Positions 1 through 13,101 of a stretch of DNA of 48,149 bases are shown here, piece by piece (the stretch's first letter is position 1; each line of letters begins with the position of its first letter). The DNA is from Hypsibius dujardini (Eukaryota > Tardigrada > Eutardigrada > Parachela > Hypsibiidae): NCBI GenBank assembly GCA_001579985.1, contig LRSR01006753.1, forward strand, positions 1-48,149. The letters run 5' to 3'. The translations under genes and the position numbers were made by a program. The notes beneath the pieces were generated by a model, which was given only the letters and a program-made list of their open reading frames with translations, searched no databases and was not told where the DNA came from.

Positions 1-255
1 AGCCGATCAACCGGCACAGTTCAGTTTCATTACTAGAATACTCCAAGTTTCGTTTTTCGTACCTGCTATGTAATTTTGCTGTTTGACGGTCGATGATTCA
101 TTAGTGGCCGGAGATTACAATGGTAAGAGCAACAATCATACTCTTCAGCATCATACATTTTTCGGCCAAATGAGGAAATATCTCGACGTCTAGGACAAAA
201 CAAGAGTAGGATCTCTAAAATATATCCCGAGAAGGGGAAAACACAGGCAAAACGA

Positions 256-354
256 GAGAGATACCACGAGCTGCGGCTTCACAGTTGAGAGAGATACCAC
301 GAGCTGCGGCTTCACAGTTGAGAGAGATACCACGAGCTGCGGCTTCACAGTTGC
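256..354. repeat. 33-bp tandem repeat, 3 copies
   Basis: Three near-identical copies of a 33-bp unit starting GAGAGATACCACGAGCTGCG at 256, 289 and 322. No reading frame or gene depends on it. Confidence 0.9.
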
Positions 355-628
355 AAGTTAGTAGAAAATGTCAGGAGTAATGCATTAGAGAAAAGAGATT
401 CGGTCTCTGAATCAATGAGATTAACGACTTTATTGCACTATGTGTGCACTAGTTTCACATTCGTTCCCCTTAAAAATGAGAAATTATACGCGTACAGAGA
501 AATTTAACGAGAACAAAATCGTCCACTAAGAACATAGCACATGCGACCAACAACGCCCAAAACAGAAGCACCCATTTCCATTCCCAGATCAGTTGACGAA
601 GGAGTGTGTAGAAGATCTCAAACATCTA

Positions 629-750
629 CACACGTGGCAAAAACCTTGCGCTAACCGAATTAAGCCATTACACTCGTTCGTCGCATGACTGTTGTACACA
701 GTCCCGAGTTGAAGTGCTTAATTCGGTCAGCGCAAGGTTTTTGCCACGTG
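629..750. mobile_element. palindromic MITE, CACACGTGGC family, short type, copy 1
   Basis: The left end reads CACACGTGGCAAAAACC and the right end GGTTTTTGCCACGTG; the arms continue into AACCGAATTAAG and CTTAATTCGGT. It is flanked by TA (627-628 and 751-752), the expected target duplication of Tc1/mariner-type elements. It has no coding capacity, so it is non-autonomous. The outermost two bases of the right end are missing compared with other copies. Confidence 0.85.
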
Positions 751-1829
751 TAGAATGCCAGCGATCCTGGACAACTCACTTGTCGGAACCAAATTGTTTC
801 AGGAAAGCGGTCCCCTCCGCACTATAAATACCCCGTTTTTTCGCCGACGGTTTTCTAAAATAATATATGATCTCATACGATTACAATGTATCCCACTATA
901 ATACTGTAGGTTGGAGCAAGCCCAAAGGGGACTAATTGCCTTGGAGGCAACATACCAATCGTCCCATTCTCACTTCCTTACCCGTGCATGCCGTAGAAGT
1001 CGTTGACAGCCCCTGCTGCTGTGCCCAGCTTAGAAACGGGTTCCCACGTGCAGTCCTTCAGTCCATACCCTGTTGACGGACCCAGTGAGCTGGTTAACGA
1101 CGCCTGATCAGGACCCACATGTAGCACAGCTTAACGTTATCCTAGTACCTGTCCATTTGACTAGCCCCCATTGACTAGCCCCCATTGTTCTTGTCGTAAA
1201 CAGCTCCAATCAACCTTTCGACTTCGTAGGATCCACTGGCTTTCTTCGGCTGAGCCGTGACGGGTGGTTCGTCTGAAAGATGTGCCCAGAGGAAGTAGAC
1301 AAACAGTACGCGCGCTGGGCGGACTAGCGCGCAAAACGATTATCATTCACACATGGGGCCATATCCAAACCTACCTACCAGTTGCATTTTTCCCTTTGGA
1401 ATCCAGTTGTTGACCAACCGACCCCTTGATTCCGTTTCCATTGGTAGCTCGCTTGGAAGGCTCTAAAGGATCGCGAAACGACTCGGGGTTAGGATTCAGA
1501 TAAGAACAGAGTCTGTTCTTAACAGACCAGGTCATGATCCGTTCATTCTGTTGAGAAAACTTGAACCTGAAACTATGGATGACAAAATCTAAAATTAGTC
1601 CACTTATTAGATTTTTTAGCTGACTAGTAATTAGTTAAATAGGATTTTTAGTTTACATTATTTTGGTGACTAATAAAGTGTTCGATCAGTATGCGACCAG
1701 AGCGCCCCCTGCCATTGGGTGGCCCCATTCCATGCAATGAAAAGGTAAGTTAATAATATCAGAGTGGCCCATTCCAGGAAGCCTTCCGTAGAGGTATTGG
1801 AACCATAGTTTTGTTTCTTTTAGTTTAGT

Positions 1830-2334
1830 TTAGTTTCCTATCCTATTTGTTATCCCTGCCAGCAGCACTGCCGTGCACAACGGAAACTTACCAGCAACTG
1901 CGGTAGCGCTGTTCGCTAAAGTAACCAATTTGAGGTTCTGCTGGGTGGCAGCGAAATTTGTGTTCGAACGAGCAGGAGCCAACTGATTTCCCGGGTTGGC
2001 AGCTTTTCCTCCTGCCGACGATTTGGCCCTGGAAAAGGCCTCCTGACTCTTCTTCTGATGATACTCTGAGATGAGTCGGGCACAGTCGTCGAGGTTGTCG
2101 ACAGGAATCCACGAATTGTCACCCACTCCAAATCCCACCTGCACAAAACGAATTTTATGGTCGCCCTCACTAAGCAATGCGAGTCGCCATTCACCATTCA
2201 CAAGCAATTACCCATTTCACAAAATAGTGTGTGACACCTGCGACCACTTTGTCACCCAGAATAGACTCCACTTCGTAAACGTCGGGAGCTTCAGCAGCAG
2301 GAACAGTTCGCTTCTTTGTGGCAATCTTCGGCAT
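1830..2334 (-). CDS. chromodomain protein, HP1/CBX-like
   Basis: Two exons are visible: 2334-2212, starting ATG CCG AAG, and 2138 downward, with a 73-nt GT-AG intron (2211-2139). Splicing joins DVYEVESILGDKVV...HYFVKW to VGFGVGDNSWIPVDNL and CARLISEYHQKK, a complete chromodomain at about residues 18-70. The three aromatic-cage positions that bind methyl-lysine in HP1 are present as Y (VYEVE), W (FVKW) and F (VGF). If not spliced again, the frame stops at 1830-1832 after a Gly/Ala/Asn-rich tail. However, a consensus donor, GCTG|GTAAGT at 1892/1891, suggests that a further exon is possible, so the C-terminus is uncertain. No chromoshadow domain was seen. Known for the family: reading H3 methyl-lysine marks in chromatin. 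The role here is inferred. Confidence 0.8.
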
Positions 2335-3330
2335 GATGACGCTGGAAAGCAGACAATAAGTAACGATGAATCCGACGAACCAGTGGCATTAACGGGCGAT
2401 CGGCTATGCGAAATTTTAGTCGGCTGTTCCCGCAAGTTCGTCCGTGACAGCCATTTTGTTACCGGCTGATAAGGAGAGCGAACGGAGATCGCTGAGCTTC
2501 AACTGGCACAGTCACGATGTGTATGTTGTACTATGAAAACAGTCCGCGGATTCAAGAGCAAAAATTCAATCGGAAAACAATAATGTGAATTGTGAATACG
2601 TGATCAGAAGAAGAAAAATTAAATTCGCCAGAAAAAAAACCAAAACAATGCAAAGAAAACTAGGTGTGCGCATTGTACCTTGAGTGCAGGGCGCATTGTA
2701 CCTTGAGTGCATTGCGCATTGTAAAACATGCTTTTCTTCTACGAGGTCGCCAAGCTCACCAAGATGATTACAACTCGATATTTTTTCGGCACCTTTCATG
2801 AACTGATTTTACATTGCTTCGACTTTCCAAAAACATGTAAGTAACGAACATTTCGAGTTCACTTCAAACTAACTCGGTCGAACTGACTACAGCAGCCGAG
2901 TGCAATGCGCAGGTTCATCAACGAGATAATAAATTGCACTTACTCGTACCAAAATTATTAATAGTTTTGCTGAACGACAACGAGAACGAATAATGCACAC
3001 TGTTGGCCATATCGCACCGCTATCGACAAAATACAAAATTATACAAACTGCGAAATTCTTCGGAGCGCAGCTCGAAACAATTTAGAGCAGTGTCACCGCA
3101 GGTGCGGGTTGTTTAGCTGATCGAATTAAGCGCCCCGGTCTCGTACAGCACGGCGCCATTTCTCTCGAGTCGCGCTGTTGTTTCTTCGCAAATGCTCACT
3201 GGCATTTTTAATTTTAATTTCATTATTATTGTGGATGTTTCACCCTCCTCCCGCGCCGTTCCCCTCAAGTCGGCCATGAATTCTCGCTTCCCAGAGAATA
3301 GCCAGCCCATCGACCACGCACTATCTCTGT
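2335..3330. other. upstream region of the chromodomain gene, no gene seen
   Basis: Contains the 5' flank of the minus-strand chromodomain gene. At 2667-2722 there is a degenerate 24-25-bp tandem repeat (GCGCATTGTACCTTGAGTGC, about 2.5 copies). Open frames here are short and unlike any protein family I know. Confidence 0.5.
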
Positions 3331-3341
3331 AGAATGAGTCC

Positions 3342-3485
3342 TTTCACGTCTGAAGATCGCTTCACGTCTGAAGATCGCTTCACGTCTGAAGATCGCTTCA
3401 CGCCTGGAGATCGCTTCACGTCTGAAGATCGCTTCACGTCTGAAGATCGCTTCACGCCTGAAGATCGCTTCACGTCTGAAGATCT
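3342..3485. repeat. 18-bp minisatellite, about 8 copies
   Basis: The unit is CACGTCTGAAGATCGCTT. Because 18 is divisible by three and the unit lacks stops in several frames, it is open on both strands: the plus frame reads a six-residue RFTSED repeat and the minus frame an IFRREA repeat. Two units carry CCTG in place of TCTG. I do not call a protein from this, since openness on both strands is a by-product of the repeat. Confidence 0.85.
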
Positions 3486-3794
3486 TCACTCGAAGCAAAG
3501 CACATTTGTTGCAAGAGGAGATCGCGGAGGACCTTTTGCTGCCCGGGCACAATTTCCCGTCGGTTGATGCGACAGTGATGGCACACACGAGTAGGCCATC
3601 AGCTTTAGTCGCGCTGAGTGGGCTTGACGTCTCGCCGGTGTCAGACAATGATGACGTTTTGCGGAAACTGGACCTCCAACTGGCAGCAGTCATGGTTGAG
3701 AAGCCCGCGATAGACGCAGCTCTGGAGGAAACCACGAAGAATATTATAGACCTGAAAGAGAAAATTGGAGTGCGGAAAGCAGTTGTGCTTCACA

Positions 3795-4170
3795 ATGCTG
3801 CATCATGAGGCGGTCAGGGAACAGCGGCTCACGGTGAGTAATGCCAAAATGGGAGAAGTGTTTTTAGACGTCTTTGACCTGCGTGGGCTTGTGACCGTAT
3901 GAACCGCTGCTGAACGACGTGGTTTTTCAGGACACGACTCAGCACGTGAAGAAGCAGAAGACGGTGGTGTCACGTTTCGAATCTGCTCAGACTCCCGATG
4001 ATGCGAAGTTGCCTGCACAGCCGGACCATGAGAAGAATATCTTCGAGGTCGATAAAATTCATGCCGCCAGATTAGCGATTAACAAAAGGGTTTGGTACAT
4101 CGGGAAGTGGCGCGGCTACGACAAGATCCAGGACGGTACGTGGGAGCCGGCCGAGAACTCAACCGACTGA
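3795..4170 (+). CDS. chromodomain-like fragment or small gene
   Basis: The exon beginning at 3931, after an acceptor GGTTTTTCAG, encodes DTTQHVKKQKTVV and then NIFEVDKI...RVWYIGKWRGY and GTWEPAENSTD before a stop at 4168-4170. The xxFEVDKI, WYIGKWRGY and DGTWEP blocks match the first three strands of a chromodomain, but the C-terminal helix is absent, so the domain is cut short. A possible 5' exon, 3795-3833 (MLHHEAVREQRLT), ends in a CACG|GTGAGT donor and joins in phase. Just upstream, 3509-3808 has another open frame (KLDLQLAAVMVEKPAIDA...) whose relation to this exon needs a frame change, so the locus may be a decayed gene. It could be a truncated paralogue of the chromodomain gene at 1830-2334, or a domain lost from a mobile element; the sequence does not decide. 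Confidence 0.5.
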
Positions 4171-4421
4171 CGTGGTTGTGGGTGACTTCCTGGATGATAT
4201 TGAGTAAATGTTGTTTATACATTCACCTAATTGTCTGCAGTATTCTTGAAATATCTCAGTTTCATCTTGTTTGACTGTCCGCGTGGTCTTTCTATTGCTT
4301 TTTGCCTGCCTTTTGAGAGAGGTCTACTGTTTCTTCTCACTACTACCCGTATTTCTACTTCTGTCTGCAGCACTCCGACCAAGAACAACCGCACCGTTCC
4401 CACCGCAAAAGGCAATCACTA

Positions 4422-4549
4422 CACATGTGGCAAAAACCTTACACTGACCGAATTAAGCACTTTAACTCGCGGCTGTGTAACAACAGGCATCCATGCGTCG
4501 AACGAGTGTAATGGCTTAGCTCGGTTGGCGCAAGGTTTTGGCACGTGTG
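4422..4549. mobile_element. palindromic MITE, CACACGTGGC family, short type, copy 2
   Basis: Ends CACATGTGGCAAAAACC and GGTTTTGGCACGTGTG, flanked by TA (4420-4421, 4550-4551). The interior lies in the opposite orientation to copy 1: the TTAAGCACTTTAACTCG block comes first. Confidence 0.8.
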
Positions 4550-4984
4550 TACATGTCGCTGCAACGTTACTGACCGCGGCCGGAGATTCTAACGGACCTT
4601 TCCTCACGTTTACATCTACCTCCTTTGGATGAATCCTTAAGATTTTTTCATTACGTTTTATTCCCGGATGGTTGAGCAAGTATTCCTCACAAAGCTTTTT
4701 TTATTGGTCGTTGTCAACTTACGGTATTATTCGTTTACGCGTCGACGCAGTTTGAAGGTTTCACGTTTCTTGCTTCATCAACCATGGCACGCTACGGTGT
4801 TGTGCAGTGTATTCTTTGTGTTATCTGTTTTGTCGGGAGAAACGTGGAACTAATTTGTGCCCGGGTGTTATCTCTTGCCGCACAGGCAAGCTAATAAGAG
4901 ATATTGCCCGTTCGAGAAATCGATTTTGGAAAAAGTGCCCGTCAATTGTCCGCGTATTTCTATCTGAATGATCAGCCGGTATTA

Positions 4985-5101
4985 CACCTGGCAAAAACCT
5001 TGCGCTGACTGAGTTAAGCCATTATACTCGATCGACCCGTGGTTTTACACAGCCCCGAGTTGAAGTGCTTAATTCGGTCAATGCAAAGTTTTTGCCACGT
5101 G
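4985..5101. mobile_element. palindromic MITE, CACACGTGGC family, short type, copy 3
   Basis: Ends CACCTGGCAAAAACC and TTTTTGCCACGTG, flanked by TA (4983-4984, 5102-5103). It has the same interior order as copy 1 (AAGCCATTA...CACAGCCCCGAG). Confidence 0.8.
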
Positions 5102-5457
5102 TAGTATTCATAAACCGTGTACTGTGGCATTCGTGATTGCCGGCCGGCCGTCATTGTAGATGAGTTATGTAATCGACCTTGACCGTCAAAGGGAGAAACT
5201 GAGTCGATCGATTATCGATATGTGCTCACACCTGACGGTTACAGTATGTACAGTACGAGACCGGTATTCTAAGTGCCTTGTCATGCTCGTGTGCGTCGAT
5301 ATCGTGTGTGTGTTTACACAGACGCAGGCGTACCGTCGCTTCTTAAGCAGTCGGCTTCCTGCTTTCTCATTCACTCGCACTACTTTCAGGTCTCCCGACG
5401 CCCTTCTTATTTTCCGGACATTTTCCCTTCGCGCGGTACTACTCGACATCCTCGAAA

Positions 5458-7310
5458 ATGGTGAAGTTTGAGCCGTCTGTGACGCTGCCGAATGGCGAGA
5501 AGATGCCTCTGTTGGGCCTGGGAACATGGTAAGAAAGTTCACACATGGCAAAAACCTTCCCCTAACCGAGTCAAGCCATTACACTCGTTACATGGCTGCT
5601 GTTCACAGCCCCCGAGTTAAAGTGCTTAATTCGGTTAGCGCAAGGTTTTTGCCACCTGTCTATTTTACACGCAAACCTCAGTCAGCTGTTGATCGTGTTA
5701 AGCGATTTCAAGTCTGCCATCTTGCCGATTGCTTTACAATTCTGTTGATTACAGGAAGTACTAGTATTTCATTTGGCAATGAATGAACACATTCGGATTG
5801 AAAATTGAAGAACGAAATTGTTAATGATGGATCTCTTTTTACTCAAATATATTTTGAGTCTTCTGTTTTCAGGGCGAAAACCATTTTTATCCGAAACGTG
5901 CGCTAAAATTATTGATTTTTCACACGCAGCATAGACTTGCGGTGTTAGCTGTTAGCTGTTCGTCTCGTGGACTCATTGGAATGGTTATGGCTGGAGTCTG
6001 TAGCAATTCCCTGTCACACACTAATTACGGGCAAATCTGCAGAGTCATGCTGATTGCCCGATCGATAATTTCCCTACGTAATCAGTATGAGGTAAGGGCA
6101 CTGGAATGGGCAACAGGGCGGCAGGGGGCGCTCTGTCGTAAATTAATTGAAAACGGATGAATCACTACATAGTCAGCGACCTCTATAGTGAGCTTTTTCC
6201 AACTGTCCAATTATTTCGGTTTTTTAAACATGTCAATTATTCTCTGTCGTTTAGGACCTTGGTGATAGTCAAAACTTGTGTGGAAGTTGTGATTCCAAGG
6301 TGGCCCATTCCAGGGTACGGGAAAGTCAAGTGGCCCATTCCAGGGCCCTTCCCTCATAGTGTAGTACTAAAATTGATGTGTGGTGTTGGGTTCGTCCTCA
6401 CTCCTCACCCAACTGACTGATAGAAATGGTTAGAGCTGCAGCTACTGGAGTCCGAAGCAATCCCTTTTTTCTGACAGTTTAATTACGGGCAAATGCATTG
6501 CCAATATGCAAACTCATGCCGATTGCCCCATTGATAATTTGACCGATTGATTTCTTGATTATTCCATATCCCGCTTTTTGGGGATTTTGTTGCTAGATTG
6601 ATTGATTTCCTGCTTGGAGTTGATGTTGTTAACTCGCTTGCAGGCAATCCAAGCCCAATGAAGTGAAGGATGCCGTGGAGTACGCACTGGATCTGGGGTA
6701 CCGTCACATTGACACCGCCTTCGTCTACGGAAATGAGGAGGAAATCGGGGAGGCGCTGAAGAAAAAGATCGACGAGGGCGTGGTCAAGCGCGAGGACGTC
6801 TTTGTGACCACCAAGGTGCGCCGCGTGAATTAGATTTTAATTGTCTCTGGTCGTACTTCGTATCGGCCTTTGCAACGCTAAATCAAATCAGAACATTACC
6901 AATAATAGCGCCTTTTTTCGCATTTAGTTGTGGAGTACTTACCATCAGCCGGCGAAAGTTTTGGAGGCTGTCAATCTGTCTCTGAAAAAGCTGCAGTTGA
7001 AATACATCGATCTTTACTTGATTCATAATCCGGCAGGATTCAAGTTTGTCGGTATGTCGAAATGGCGCCTTTAGCAGAACTATTCGTTTTTGAAGCGGTC
7101 CTCTAACTGCCTGGGTTCGGTCATAGATGAGAAGACACTGTTCCCGAAGGACAAGGATGATAAGACCATGTACGATCAGGTCGATCACGCCCTTATCTGG
7201 AAGGTAAATAGTCTCGGGCGAAACAGATAACTTTCATAAATGGAAATGCGGAGTAGTTGTCAACTGTTTGTTTTTCAACATGTCAGCGTTTCAGTTTGCC
7301 TATAGCAGAT

Positions 7311-7357
<47 letters not shown>

Positions 7358-8179
7358 TTCTGTCTGTCTGTCTTTCTGTCTGTCTGTCTTTCTGTCTGTC
7401 TATCTTTCTGTCTGTCTATTTGTCTATATGTCTATGAGGCTAGATGGCTGGCTGTTTGTCTTTTTGTCTGCCTGCCTTCGTCTGTGTCACCTATAGATTG
7501 GACCTTGTTCTGCCGCGGCCCGATCTGGCCGAATTTTCTTTTTCCTGTGTATCAAGAATTGTTTGCTTTCCTAAAGTAAACGTGGACTGTGTACTTGAAA
7601 TTGCATGTGGTTGTTCCCGGGTCAGTACGAGAGTGTTTCTGTGTGATTCCAGGAACTGGAGAAAGCTGTCGACCAGGGTCTGGTGAAAGCCATCGGCCTG
7701 TCCAACTTCAACCACAAACAGATCCAGCACGTCTTGGACAACAGTCGCATCAAACCCGCGAACTTGCAGGTTTGTCGACTACTCTTACGTCTCTAATCAT
7801 CGCGCATTAAGCCAGTGGTGTTCTTACGCTTAATCTATGTGTAGGTCGAATGCCATGCGTACTTTATGCAGAAACCGTTGTACGAATTTTGCAAGAAAAA
7901 TAACATCACCTTTACCGCGTATGGTCCTCTGGGTTCACCCACTCGCATGGGAATCAATCCCAAAGATCCCATCCTGTTGGAAGAGCCGCAGCTAAAGGAG
8001 ATTGCTAAGCGCCATAACAAGACGCCCGCGCAGGTTTGTTTTGTTTCTTGACAGATGGGAGAGATCGAACGCGTAAACTTGTCGATATTCCAGGTGTTAG
8101 ACAGACAGTCACACACATAGGCAGGCAGACTGGCAGGCCATGAAACAGACAGACAGACACGCTGGCAGACAGACAGACA

Positions 8180-8221
<42 letters not shown>

Positions 8222-8608
8222 CAAGCAGGCAAGCAAGCAGGAGGAATGTAGACAGTCAAACAGACATAGACAGGATGACTGATTGATTGACTGCCAGAGC
8301 TATCAATCGTTCTTCAGGTCTTGAATCGTTTCCTGATCGAACGTGGGCGTGCTACCATTCCCAAGAGCGTCCACCGTGAGCGAATCAAGGAAAATTTTGA
8401 CATTCTGGACTTAAAGTTCACGCCGGAAGACCTGCAGCAGTTGGACTCCCTGGACAAGAACCTGCGATACTTTCTATTTGACTTGTAAGTGTTTATCTGC
8501 AACAACTTATGTCCGCAACGCAACCAACCTGTGTTTTTACTGATGATCCTTCGTATGTGTTACAGTATCCAGGATTCCGTTGCCTATCCGTTCGCTGACC
8601 CTTACTAA
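5458..8608 (+). CDS. aldo-keto reductase 1 (AKR1 family), 8 exons
   Basis: Exons: 5458-5528, 6644-6815, 6928-7051, 7127-7203, 7653-7769, 7845-8033, 8318-8484, 8566-8608, all joined by GT-AG introns; 319 aa, the normal size of a single-domain (alpha/beta)8 AKR. The product begins [13 protein letters not shown]. The catalytic tetrad is present: D and Y in [10 protein letters not shown] in VTTK, H in LIHNP. The NADPH-binding blocks [17 protein letters not shown] and [13 protein letters not shown] are intact. Members reduce aldehydes and ketones to alcohols with NADPH in the cytosol; the substrate cannot be read from sequence. The last exon codes [14 protein letters not shown]. The exon 7 donor (GAC TT|GTAAGT) overlaps an in-frame TAA, so retaining intron 7 would give a form lacking the last 14 residues. 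Introns carry two MITEs and TGTC and GGCA microsatellites. A paralogue lies immediately downstream. Confidence 0.95.
5540..5661. mobile_element. palindromic MITE, CACACGTGGC family, short type, copy 4
   Basis: Lies in intron 1 of the first aldo-keto reductase, starting only about 12 bases after the donor at 5529. Ends CACACATGGCAAAAACC and GGTTTTTGCCACCTG. The target duplication is not clear. Confidence 0.75.
5978..6540. repeat. pair of diverged direct repeats flanking a MITE
   Basis: Copy 1 (about 5978-6071) and copy 2 (about 6423-6540) share AATGGTTA..GCTGGAGTC, AATTACGGGCAAAT, CTCATGC.GATTGCCC and TTGATAATTT, with small insertions between. They bracket the MITE at 6088-6356 inside intron 1 of the first aldo-keto reductase. 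Confidence 0.7.
6088..6356. mobile_element. palindromic MITE, TGAGG-ended
   Basis: Left end TGAGGTAAGGGCACTGGAAT, right end ATTCCAGGGCCCTTCCCTCA; flanked by TA (6086-6087 and 6357-6358). Internal sequence includes CAGGGGGCGCTCTG and an extra TGGCCCATTCCAGG. The terminal TGAGGTAA is shared with the elements at 24355-24584, 35256-35426 and, with one change, 31217-31778. Confidence 0.8.
7313..7436. repeat. (CTGT)n microsatellite in intron 4 of AKR1
   Basis: Long CTGT tetranucleotide run with scattered CTTT and CTAT variants, reading CTGT on the coding strand. It produces long Cys/Leu/Ser/Val open frames that are not genes. Confidence 0.95.
8095..8270. repeat. (AGAC)n/(AGGC)n microsatellite in intron 6 of AKR1
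   Basis: AGAC units grade into about a dozen AGGC units and back. This is the reverse complement of the CTGT type, so its orientation relative to the gene is opposite to that in intron 4. Confidence 0.95.
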
Positions 8609-9177
8609 GAACAGGGGCTCATTAGTTACACCGTTCCACGTCACTAGTCCCACTGCGTGCGGTAGTTTTACTCGCAGTCTCATATTCTTGAATTTTGGTG
8701 GCAGTTTTGTAGTTGCTTTGGGGCTTTTCGCAACCGGCAGATCATGCATTCATTTCTTTCTTGTTTTCACACTGCACCTCATCTGTCGAGAACTTCACCG
8801 TAAAACGAAGAATGCACTATTTATCTTGTCCTACACCTAATCTTTCATTATTACTGTGGTTTCTTCTCTCCGCGGAGATACTGCACACATTCTGTTTCCT
8901 CTGCTTGGTTCACAGTCGGTGTTTGGGTCGGTGTTTGGGTCGGTGTTTGGGTCAGCGAGTTCTGCGACGAAATATCAACCAATTGCACAACTGAAATGTA
9001 TACGCTTGAATTAATGGTCCTCGACTCAGAATGGTCTTCGGTGGAACTTACCGCGCTAAACGCTCCCACAACCGAAGCAAGTCTGAGTCTGTCCAATCAG
9101 TGTCCCGTGCTTTTCCACTGAACGCCTTATCATCGCAGAAGTCGCACTTTGTTAATTCACAGTACGTTACTGATAAA

Positions 9178-9591
9178 CACACGTGGCCACAATTTTGGGT
9201 GGCAGACTTTAAGCCAAAAAAGCGTGGCCCCGAACTCTTCAAAGCGCTGTTCGACCGTATTCCTGGGCGTCTGAAGGCGGTGATCAAGAACAAGGACACA
9301 CGGATTCATCATTAAATCCGAAGTCTTGTTGAAAGTAATGTTAGTGATGTCTTTTTTGTTAAGAAATTTTCGGTTAAAATAAGATTTTTTTTATTGAAAG
9401 TCGAATTTAGAATTTAGAGCAGCTTGCTCAATCTAATTTTGTCCGCCGGGCCGGGCATTAAATCAAAGGTTCAGGAGAAAGCAGTGGCAAGCTCTAGCCA
9501 AGAGTGGCTCAAACTCAGACCACCCTGATGGCTCAAACTCAGACCACCCTGATGGCTCGATCTCTGCCACCCAAAATTGTGGCCATGTGTG
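9178..9591. mobile_element. palindromic element, CACACGTGGCC-ended
   Basis: Terminal repeats of about 29 bp: left CACACGTGGCCACAATTTTG and onward, right the complement with CACACATGGCC. Inside the right half a 24-bp unit (GGCTCAAACTCAGACCACCC...) is repeated twice (about 9505-9552). Its complement GGTGGTC.GAGTTTGAGCC also occurs in the elements at 26415-26736 and 44883-45208, which ties this element to that clan. Confidence 0.75.
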
Positions 9592-9818
9592 TAGATGTGC
9601 TATTGTTGCGAACCCTTTGGCTTTCGACCGAGAACGGTGAATTTTCTTTATTACGGGGGTGATAACTACAGATTAGATGCCGGTGCGCTGTACATCTAGG
9701 GCCGTATGTTCATACACCATCGATACTTTCCCTGAGGCTCTACCATGACTGTACATTGTACATTTGTATAAGAGTATTAATAATTGTAGCAGTGCTACAA
9801 GCTTCCTCTACAATCAAC

Positions 9819-9996
9819 GACAAGATTAAGTACACTGGAGGGTCCGGGGTATGGGTAGAAGGGGCGGGGTATGGGCAAAAGGGGCGGAGAAGAGGGTGAT
9901 CAGGTGGTTGATTGTTTGATTGTTTGAAAACCACCCCTGCCCCGCCCCTTTTGTCCATTCCCCGCCTTCCAGTGTACTCAATCTTCTCGTTGACTA
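9819..9996. mobile_element. palindromic MITE, ACAATCAACGACAAG family, copy 1
   Basis: Left arm TACAATCAACGACAAGATTA, right arm ending in ACTCAATCTTCTCGTTGACT. GC-rich inner arms (AAAAGGGGCGG / CCGCCCCTTTT) flank a GTGGTTGATTGTTTGATTG centre. Two further copies are at 10258-10984 and 25561-25752. Confidence 0.8.
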
Positions 9997-10131
9997 ATTC
10001 ACAGCCTCTCTTGTCAACAAACTTCTCTTTGAAGTGCAGTCGACACTCGACACAGCTGACATCCCAACCTCTTTCGGTCTCCTACACTTAGCTATTTTTC
10101 CGTCTCTTCTTCGCCAGTCAGAGCCTTGAAG

Positions 10132-13101
<2,970 letters not shown>

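Larger units (their letters stand above)
1..1829. other. gene-poor repeat-rich stretch
   Basis: No convincing coding exon is visible on either strand. The stretch holds a 33-bp tandem repeat (256-354), a TACACACGTGGC-type MITE (629-750) and, at about 1699-1790, fragments (AGAGCGCCCCCTGCC and TGGCCCATTCCAGG) that recur in the MITE at 6088-6356 and look like a decayed relative of it. If the chromodomain gene at 1830-2334 is spliced further, its 3' exons would have to lie here; I could not recognise a chromoshadow domain. Confidence 0.5.
4171..5457. other. intergenic, upstream of the first aldo-keto reductase
   Basis: Holds two MITEs (4422-4549 and 4985-5101) and otherwise unremarkable sequence. 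The last 100 bases are pyrimidine-rich and presumably contain the 5' UTR of the reductase gene. I see no clear TATA box. Confidence 0.5.
8609..10131. other. intergenic between the two aldo-keto reductases
   Basis: Contains a 12-bp triplet repeat (CGGTGTTTGGGT, 8917-8952), a palindromic element (9178-9591) and a second MITE (9819-9996). An open frame at 9031-9315 runs into the first element and is not similar to any family I recognise. Confidence 0.5.

Noticed and set aside
3265-3735. 156-codon minus-strand frame with IFRREA repeats
   Set aside because: The 18-bp minisatellite is open on both strands; no domain outside the repeat.
9031-9315. 94-codon frame entering the palindromic element at 9178
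   Set aside because: Half of it is element sequence, and no similarity to any transposase or host protein was recognised.
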